This document shows positions 58,624 through 64,000 of a stretch of DNA of 64,000 bases, piece after piece. Each line of letters begins with the position of its first letter. Position 1 is the first letter of the stretch. This DNA is from an uncultured Oscillospiraceae bacterium (GTDB taxonomy: Bacteria; Bacillota; Clostridia; Oscillospirales; Acutalibacteraceae): positions 1 through 64,000 of the forward strand of contig UQKB01000009.1 of assembly GCA_900541565.1 (NCBI GenBank), in the 5' to 3' direction. The position numbers were made by a program, and so were the translations under genes. The notes below the pieces were generated by a model, which saw only the letters and a list, made by a program, of their open reading frames with translations, was not told the DNA's origin and searched no databases.

Positions 58624-59304
58624 ATGCATTTTTCTATTGACCTTTGGATGCAAAAATATCAAAAGACGGTAGAAAGTCGGTTTAAAGGCCGCATCTGGTT
58701 TATTGGTTTGCAGGGCAGCTACGGTCGGGGTGAAGCAACGCAACAGAGCGACATTGACGTGGTTTTGATTCTGGATCAGATATCTGCAGAAGATTTGCAG
58801 ACATACAGCAGTCTTTTGGACACCCTTCCGGAGCGGGACAAGGTCTGCGGCTTTGTATCCGGCAAGGAGGAACTGCTGGCCTGGGAGCCCTCTGACCTGT
58901 TCCAGCTTTATTACGATACCACGCCGCTTGTGGGTTCTCTGGATATACTGCTCAAGCGCATAAAGCGGGAGGATATCCGCCGGGCAATCCGCATGGGGGC
59001 GTGCAATGTGTACCATATGTGCGTCCACAATCTGGTGCATGAGAAAAGCGCAGAAATTATCAAAGGGCTTTACAAATCGGCTGCCTTTACCTTGCAGGCC
59101 ACTGCGTTTTTCCAGACGGGGACCTATGCAAAACAAAAAGCCGCCCTCAAAGCATACCTCCGGCCGGAAGACAGGCGTATACTGGAAACCGGTATAGAGC
59201 TAAAGGGAAAAGAAACGTTTTCAAACAAGGAACTGGCCGACCTGTCCACGCTTTTGCTAAATTGGGCGTCGAAATGGATCCGGCGGTGCAGGGAAGATAC
59301 ATAA
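58624..59304 (+). CDS. Nucleotidyltransferase-domain protein
   Basis: This 226-residue protein has the Pol-beta nucleotidyltransferase motif GSYGRGEATQQSDIDVVLIL (about 34-53), giving the GS-x-D-x-D metal site with Asp48 and Asp50, and a helical C-terminal part (about 125-220). It resembles free-standing aminoglycoside-type nucleotidyltransferases; the substrate is unknown. ATG 58624 has GGAGGTG upstream; the track-longer start at 58606 does not. There is no HEPN neighbour, so it is not an obvious toxin-antitoxin unit. It is divergent from the glycan operon. Confidence 0.8.
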   Translation: MHFSIDLWMQKYQKTVESRFKGRIWFIGLQGSYGRGEATQQSDIDVVLILDQISAEDLQTYSSLLDTLPERDKVCGFVSGKEELLAWEPSDLFQLYYDTTPLVGSLDILLKRIKREDIRRAIRMGACNVYHMCVHNLVHEKSAEIIKGLYKSAAFTLQATAFFQTGTYAKQKAALKAYLRPEDRRILETGIELKGKETFSNKELADLSTLLLNWASKWIRRCREDT

Positions 59305-59420
59305 TCTGCCGTGCATGGTTTATTGTGATTTCTTCCCTTCCTGCCGATACGGTATGGAGAAAAATACATTTGACAAAACGCCACAAATATAAAGGGATAT
59401 ACGACTCTTTTAAAAGTTCA

Positions 59421-59451
59421 GCCGCTACATCGTCAAGGGGTAGCGGCTTTC
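59421..59451 (+). terminator. Terminator after the nucleotidyltransferase gene
   Basis: GCCGCTAC (59421-59428) pairs with GTAGCGGC (59440-59447), then TTTCTTG. Confidence 0.7.
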
Positions 59452-59561
59452 TTGCACTTTTTATAAACCTGTTCTTTTTTGCGAAAAAATGCTGTTGGAT
59501 CATCACAAACCAATCAAATTTTTGTCAAGAAACGGCCTTGTTTTTTTCCAATAATATTACA

Positions 59562-59590
59562 TTGTCTCTAAAACATAAAACGGGTACAAT
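59562..59590 (+). promoter_or_regulatory. Promoter of the giant surface protein
   Basis: TTGTCT (59562-59567), 17 bases and TACAAT (59585-59590), about 50 bases before the start. Confidence 0.6.
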
Positions 59591-59638
59591 GGGTCTGGTC
59601 ATGCAACGACAAAATTTTTGAAAGGGCTGAAATCTTGA

Positions 59639-62600
59639 ATGAGGAAAATAAGAGCCTTGCTGGCAGCATGCATCATCGCATGCGGACTCTTATGGGGAAG
59701 CACGGAAGCCTCAGCGGCAAATACCGGTAAATTGGAAATTGTATCCGGTGATAGCACAATCAGAAAAGGAGAGGAAATTGAACTTCTGTTTTCTTTGGAT
59801 GGCTATGACGCGATTGAAAACGGAGTGAACGCGCTGAAAGGAACGCTTCAATACGATTCTGACGTTTTTCTGGAAGCGGCACAGACAGATTTTGAAACGC
59901 TCAACGCATGGGAACGTTTATATTATAATCCGGAAAATGGGCAGTTGGTTCTGATGAAAAGAGCAGGAAGCACGCAAGAAGAAGCGGTGTTTCGCCTAAA
60001 GCTTACTGCAAAACAGTCCATACCGGCAAAAGAAACATATGTAACATTAAAGGATATTTCTGCATCTGAAGGAAAAACAGATTTGTTTCCTGTACAAGCG
60101 TCTGTAAAGCTGTCGGCAGTTTCTCAGCAGCCACCGGCAGACACACAGCAGCCTCCGACAGATGCGCAACAGCCATCTACAGAGGGGGACAAGCAGCCGG
60201 AAGATTCTGAAGAATCGCAGGGAGAATCCACTTCCTCCTCTAAAACAGAAGAGGACGGCGGAGCAAGCAATGAACAAAATGACTTGCAAAATGATGGAAA
60301 CAAGACAGAAAACAAGCCGGAAAATATAAAAACAGGGGACGCTTCAACCGCAATCGTCCTGTTTTGTGGAATTGTACTGATTATAATGTTGCTGGCCTAC
60401 ATTGTAATGGCCGTCAAAAAAGGGCAAAAGTTTCCGCGTGGAATAAAGGTCATAACAGGCATTGTAGCCGGTGGCGCAGTGATCGCGCTTGTACTTGGAA
60501 GCGTATCTGCTTTTGCAGGAAAAGGTGATCTCAACGGTGATGGGAATGTCGATTATACAGACGTTCAGCTTTTAAAAAAGCATCTGATCAATTTGGAGCC
60601 TCTTGCTGCGGATCGGCAAAGTGCGGCGGACATGAATTCCGATGGAAAGCTTACCGTGACGGATCTCTCTTTGCTGATTCGAAAGATCGAAAAGACAGTG
60701 AATTATGAAGTGAACTTGTCTTCTGTTATGGAAAAATTCTATTATGAAAAGCAGGAAGAAGTAGAACTGCGCTTTCATGCAGAAATCTCTTACGGTGCAG
60801 AGATCGAGAAGGTTACAATCAACGGAACAGAATATAAGGCGGAAAAGCAACAGGATAACTCCGTGTACACAGTAACGGTGCATGCGAAAGATACCTTCGG
60901 CGTGCAGGAATTCCATTTCACAAAGGTGCATCTTAACAGCGGGCAGGATGTGGCAGTTGACCATACCGAAAAGATAGATGTTCTGAAAACCGCTCCTTCT
61001 GTAGAAGGATTTTTAAGCGAGCAACTGACAAACACGGCGCAGATGAAAGTATCCTTTGTGCTGAAAGATGATGATGCAAGTATTTCCACCGCGCAAATGG
61101 AAGTACTAAAAAGTGTTGACAACACCCTGATCACGACAGAAAAGATCACTACAGGGAAGAACACGTTCGTTTTGGATCTGGAGGAAGAAACAGCGTATAC
61201 TGTCCACATCACAGCGGAATATAATCTGGATTCCAATGCGCTCGAGGCAGAAGAAGACCACAGCGGCAACCTGGCCATAGTCAAAGAGGTTGCGCTCAAC
61301 ATAGATTACCGCTTTACCTTCGGCGGTATGAAGACCAGCACAGAAGATGGAACACAGACAGAGCAATTCAGTAAAAACCAGCCGGTAGTTCTGGTGTTTG
61401 AAAGTACCAATGCAACGGGTTTTCAGCCGGACAGAGCCGTGATCAACGGCAAGTCCTACCAGGTAAACCGGACAGAGAACGGCTATTCTGTGACATTGGA
61501 CGCATTTACGCAGACAGGTGTGGCGCAAATTCAGGTAGAGCAGATGATTTTGGAAAACGGAAAGGCATTTACGCTGGATAAAGAAAACACCATAACCGTT
61601 CAGATCTGGAAAGAGATGCCGCAAATCCGTGATCTTTCTATTCGGGAAGACACAGAAAACGCACAGTTTTATGTGGCGTTTCATCTCACAGATCCAGACG
61701 ACGCGCTGACAGACCGCAGGGTCATCATCAAAAACGCAGAAGGAAAAACGGTTGCAGAACAGGCATTTGAACAGAAAGATTTTGTAGAGGGCGTCTTTCA
61801 CAAAAACATTACACTTGCAGATGCCGGACTGACAACGTTCTATACTGTACAGGTCATTGCAGACTGCGATCTGTCGTCAGACGGAACAGGGCTCCAAACG
61901 CAAAAGCTTTTGGCAGAGCAGCAGATCAAAGCAGAGCCCAGAGTTCAAATATCCTCCGGCAGCGCCGCAGCGGCCTATGTCGAAAAAGGGGAAAACATAG
62001 AGCTGTTCTATGAAATTGCAGACAACGTGGAAGCAAAGCTTACAAAACTGGTTATCAACCATCAGGAGCTGCAGGCAGAGCTTCAGCCCAACGGAACCTG
62101 GAAGGCGGTCATCACTGCGCCGCAAGAGGCAGGAGCGCAAACATTTACGCTTTCTCAGGTTGTGTTTGCAAACGGAACGGTCGTCCATGCAAGCCGCAAT
62201 ATTTCAGTAGAAGTACTGAAATCTGCTCCGGTTGTCCGGGACTACCAGGCGGAAGACATTCTGGAAAAACACCAGGTGAAGTTTCGCTTTACAATAGAGG
62301 ACCAGGACCAGGCATTTACATCCGGCAAGGTGCAGCTTGTGCTGAATTCGGACGGTTCTGTTCAGGCAGAGGAGCAGATCACACAGACAGGCACGCAGGA
62401 ATTTGTTCTGGATGTGGCAGAACAGACGGACTATACATTTCTTGTGCTTCTGACATGGAATCAGTCAGAGGACGGAAACCAGAATGTGACAGAGGATGCC
62501 GTGTTCAAAAAACCAATTTATATGATCCGTGATTATAACCTGACAATCTCCAACATAAAGACGCAAGGGGAGGACGAAATCGAACACGTGTATTTCGAGC

Positions 62601-64000
62601 CGGGCAGCACAGTGAAGGTTTGCTTTCAGGCAGAAACCTCCACAACGCTTCTGGCAGAGCAGGCACAGGTAAACGGGGTTGTTTATAACCTGTCATCCTC
62701 TGCAGAAAATATGTATGCATTTACGATGAACATCAAAACAAATCCCGGGGTACAGACAATCAAGATCGAAAAACTCTGGATGGAAAATGGAAAAGAGCTC
62801 TCTGTAGAAAAGGAGAATACCGTCCGGGTCGAGGTTCTCAAAGCTGTGCCTTTGGTTGAAAACTTTCATTCAGAACAAACAGCGCAGGATGAACTGAACG
62901 TGCAGTTTGTTCTGAACGATGCACATGGAGCCCTTAAAAGTGCACAGGTGCAGATCCTGGAAGAGGGCGGAAAAGTCCTTCTCAAAGAGCCGGTGTCTGC
63001 CGGTAAAAATGCGGTGTCTGTGCCTCTGACCATAAAGGATCGCTACGAGGTGTATGTGATAGCATCCTACGACAGGGACAGCAATGCGCTGGACGATCAG
63101 TCAAATGCTTATGACAATGAAACGATCTATACCACAGCCATTGCAGCATCGCGGGATGCTATTGAACTGAAAGACATCACAAAAACAACGCTGTATTACA
63201 AAGACGGCAACGGAACTACGCACGAAGTTGCGGTCCTGGATATCACCGGAGGGCTGCCGGGCGATATCGAAAACTATTACGCGATGATCCAGATGAAGAA
63301 TATGCCGGATTTTTATACCGGTATCCGGGAATTTACCCAGGATGCAGCTTCCGGTCGGGTATATGCGGTGATCGATCAGGCCGATATAATCAGCTACGAA
63401 GAGAATGGCGCCAGAAAAGACGGGTATTCTTTCCCACTTGCCTATAAAGATAATGAAGGAGAGCACCCGCTTATAAAAAGCGCGGAAGAACTTTTCAAAG
63501 AAATGTCATCCAACCCAAAGGACAGGTTTGAGCTGACGGAAGATCTGGACGCCTCCGGTATTTCTGCGGACGCGGCGGCAATTACAGGAACCTTTTCCGG
63601 GGAATTGGACGGAAACGGCTACCGCATCCTGAACCTTACGACATCTCTTTTCGACACACTCAATAAAGCTTCTGTCCATGATCTGGTGATCGAGAACGCA
63701 TCCGTCACGACAGCGCGCAGAGGTATCCTGTCCAATTATATTCGCAATCAAAGCGTAATTGAAAATGTGTTTATCGTGGACTCCTCCATTTCAAACGATG
63801 TGGACGGACTTGGTACTTTTGCCGGTGAGATAACAGATTCGGCCATCAGAGAAAGCGCGGCCGTCAACGTATCAGTTAGAGGTCTTGTAGCGGTTGGGGG
63901 GATCGTCGGAAAGACCGGATCGGGTACAGTTGTCGAAGATTGTTATGCCACCGGAAAGGTACAGGGAACCTACAATCATCCCAGTCTGGGCGCAAGGGCA
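59639..64000 (+). CDS. Giant surface protein with cohesin-like, dockerin, repeat and M26-N-like domains (partial)
   Basis: The frame from ATG 59639 is open to the window edge (1454 codons). Order: signal peptide (about 1-27, ending TEASA), a cohesin-like beta-sandwich (about 28-160, KLEIVSGDSTIRKGEEIEL, LKGTLQYDSDVF), a Pro/Gln/Glu linker, two membrane helices (about 238-260 and 270-293), a dockerin with two calcium loops (about 296-355, GDLNGDGNVDYTDVQLL, DMNSDGKLTVTDLSLL), four repeats of roughly 200 residues (about 356-1165), then an M26-N/GLUG-like region (ENYYAMIQMKNMPDFY, GTFSGELDGNGYRILNLTT, LFDTLNKASVHDLVIENASV). The last part resembles the N-terminal half of ZmpB/IgA1-type zinc metalloproteases, so an M26 protease domain may follow outside the window. 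The ribosome site AAAGGG is rather far from the ATG. Confidence 0.8.
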   Translation, partial: MRKIRALLAACIIACGLLWGSTEASAANTGKLEIVSGDSTIRKGEEIELLFSLDGYDAIENGVNALKGTLQYDSDVFLEAAQTDFETLNAWERLYYNPENGQLVLMKRAGSTQEEAVFRLKLTAKQSIPAKETYVTLKDISASEGKTDLFPVQASVKLSAVSQQPPADTQQPPTDAQQPSTEGDKQPEDSEESQGESTSSSKTEEDGGASNEQNDLQNDGNKTENKPENIKTGDASTAIVLFCGIVLIIMLLAYIVMAVKKGQKFPRGIKVITGIVAGGAVIALVLGSVSAFAGKGDLNGDGNVDYTDVQLLKKHLINLEPLAADRQSAADMNSDGKLTVTDLSLLIRKIEKTVNYEVNLSSVMEKFYYEKQEEVELRFHAEISYGAEIEKVTINGTEYKAEKQQDNSVYTVTVHAKDTFGVQEFHFTKVHLNSGQDVAVDHTEKIDVLKTAPSVEGFLSEQLTNTAQMKVSFVLKDDDASISTAQMEVLKSVDNTLITTEKITTGKNTFVLDLEEETAYTVHITAEYNLDSNALEAEEDHSGNLAIVKEVALNIDYRFTFGGMKTSTEDGTQTEQFSKNQPVVLVFESTNATGFQPDRAVINGKSYQVNRTENGYSVTLDAFTQTGVAQIQVEQMILENGKAFTLDKENTITVQIWKEMPQIRDLSIREDTENAQFYVAFHLTDPDDALTDRRVIIKNAEGKTVAEQAFEQKDFVEGVFHKNITLADAGLTTFYTVQVIADCDLSSDGTGLQTQKLLAEQQIKAEPRVQISSGSAAAAYVEKGENIELFYEIADNVEAKLTKLVINHQELQAELQPNGTWKAVITAPQEAGAQTFTLSQVVFANGTVVHASRNISVEVLKSAPVVRDYQAEDILEKHQVKFRFTIEDQDQAFTSGKVQLVLNSDGSVQAEEQITQTGTQEFVLDVAEQTDYTFLVLLTWNQSEDGNQNVTEDAVFKKPIYMIRDYNLTISNIKTQGEDEIEHVYFEPGSTVKVCFQAETSTTLLAEQAQVNGVVYNLSSSAENMYAFTMNIKTNPGVQTIKIEKLWMENGKELSVEKENTVRVEVLKAVPLVENFHSEQTAQDELNVQFVLNDAHGALKSAQVQILEEGGKVLLKEPVSAGKNAVSVPLTIKDRYEVYVIASYDRDSNALDDQSNAYDNETIYTTAIAASRDAIELKDITKTTLYYKDGNGTTHEVAVLDITGGLPGDIENYYAMIQMKNMPDFYTGIREFTQDAASGRVYAVIDQADIISYEENGARKDGYSFPLAYKDNEGEHPLIKSAEELFKEMSSNPKDRFELTEDLDASGISADAAAITGTFSGELDGNGYRILNLTTSLFDTLNKASVHDLVIENASVTTARRGILSNYIRNQSVIENVFIVDSSISNDVDGLGTFAGEITDSAIRESAAVNVSVRGLVAVGGIVGKTGSGTVVEDCYATGKVQGTYNHPSLGARA
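60707..63120 (+). repeat. Four degenerate tandem repeats of about 200 residues in the giant protein
   Basis: Repeating marks are a valine-x-Ile/Val-Asn-Gly step (KVTINGTEY, RAVINGKSY, KLVINHQEL, QAQVNGVVY), a LENG/HLNSG/FANG/MENGK step, a lysine-x-x-P junction (LKTAPSV, WKEMPQI, LKSAPVV, LKAVPLV), and a closing YTVxITAEY, YTVQVIADC, YTFLVLLTW or YEVYVIASY. Each unit looks like two Ig-like beta-sandwiches. Confidence 0.7.

Larger units (their letters stand above)
59305..59638. other. Intergenic stretch
   Basis: About 330 bases with a terminator (59421-59451) and the promoter of the giant surface protein (59562-59590). Short frames on both strands lack ribosome sites; nothing else is recognised. 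Confidence 0.5.

Noticed and set aside
58624..59304. Nucleotidyltransferase as part of an MNT/HEPN toxin-antitoxin pair
   Set aside because: No HEPN-type gene adjoins it; the neighbours are a divergent glycan operon and a surface protein.
59262..59621. 119-codon plus-strand frame after the nucleotidyltransferase
   Set aside because: It overlaps the end of that gene, reads through its terminator and has no ribosome site.
61106..61801. 231-codon minus-strand frame inside the giant protein
   Set aside because: Cys-rich shadow translation; the plus frame is open and full of repeats.
1..64000. tRNA, rRNA, CRISPR arrays, insertion sequences or prophage genes
   Set aside because: I looked for tRNA-like cloverleaf ends, regularly spaced repeats, transposase and phage motifs in the gaps and frames and found none.

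Overview
The window looks like a chromosome segment of an anaerobic, endospore-forming gut-type Clostridia (Oscillospiraceae/Ruminococcaceae-like). The evidence is spoIIR, an M50 SpoIVFB-type protease, the anaerobic electron-bifurcating pair NfnAB, AddAB rather than RecBCD, NrdR, dockerin and cohesin-like domains, strong AGGAGG-type ribosome sites, many TTG/GTG starts, and sigma-A promoters of the TTGACA-17-TATAAT type. I saw no tRNA, rRNA, CRISPR array, insertion sequence or prophage. Lineage is inferred from gene content only.

Layout. 1-1720: the tail of a secreted repeat protein, a flavodoxin-family gene, then a gene-poor stretch with a decayed NUDIX hydrolase. 1721-5247: a heterodimeric ABC exporter. 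5705-10866: a TIM-barrel protein, nrdR, a secreted subtilase with a Glu where Asp is expected, a small dockerin protein and a sugar transferase. 10902-17695: an O-antigen ligase-like protein, nadE, an Lrp regulator with an aminotransferase, ispE and spoIIR. 17772-24706: addB-addA. 24701-28882 (minus): a WYL regulator, two FAD proteins and the stump of a small multidrug export gene. 29023-33009: a VanZ-like protein, nfnA-nfnB and an M50 protease with a one-helix partner. 33115-34621: a metal-regulated operon DUF2325-DUF3793-flavodoxin. 34697-37645 (minus): a two-component system and a PepSY lipoprotein. 37853-40897: a copper operon (csoR-copA). 40993-48611: a Bax-inhibitor family protein, an ABC transporter, an HMA protein sharing the operator at 33150, a PNPOx-like protein, a MATE pump, a flavodoxin, a cupin and a CMD protein. 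48796-58356 (minus): a seven-gene surface-glycan operon. 58624-59304: a lone nucleotidyltransferase. 59639-64000: the first 1454 codons of a giant surface protein.

The most interesting system is the glycan operon at 48796-58356. It combines a CMP-sugar (acylneuraminate-type) cytidylyltransferase, a pyruvate-aldolase-type TIM barrel fused to a second domain, two divergent glycosyltransferases that both carry the three short motifs of bacterial sialyl/polysialyltransferases, a COG5610-type HAD protein, a catalytically dead-looking relative of that HAD protein, and a small HAD phosphatase. No NeuB- or NeuC-type gene is present here. I infer a pathway in which a 3-deoxy-2-keto acid sugar is made by an aldolase rather than a PEP-dependent synthase, activated with CMP, and transferred by polysialyltransferase-like enzymes.

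Other highlights: a palindromic operator shared by the DUF2325-DUF3793-flavodoxin operon and an HMA protein; a CsoR-type operator filling the spacer of the copper promoter; a CopA whose C-terminal metal-binding domain has its own ribosome site and start codon; a structured leader or small RNA before 45152; and an M26/Zmp-like giant protein with a cohesin-like domain, two membrane helices and a dockerin ahead of its repeats.
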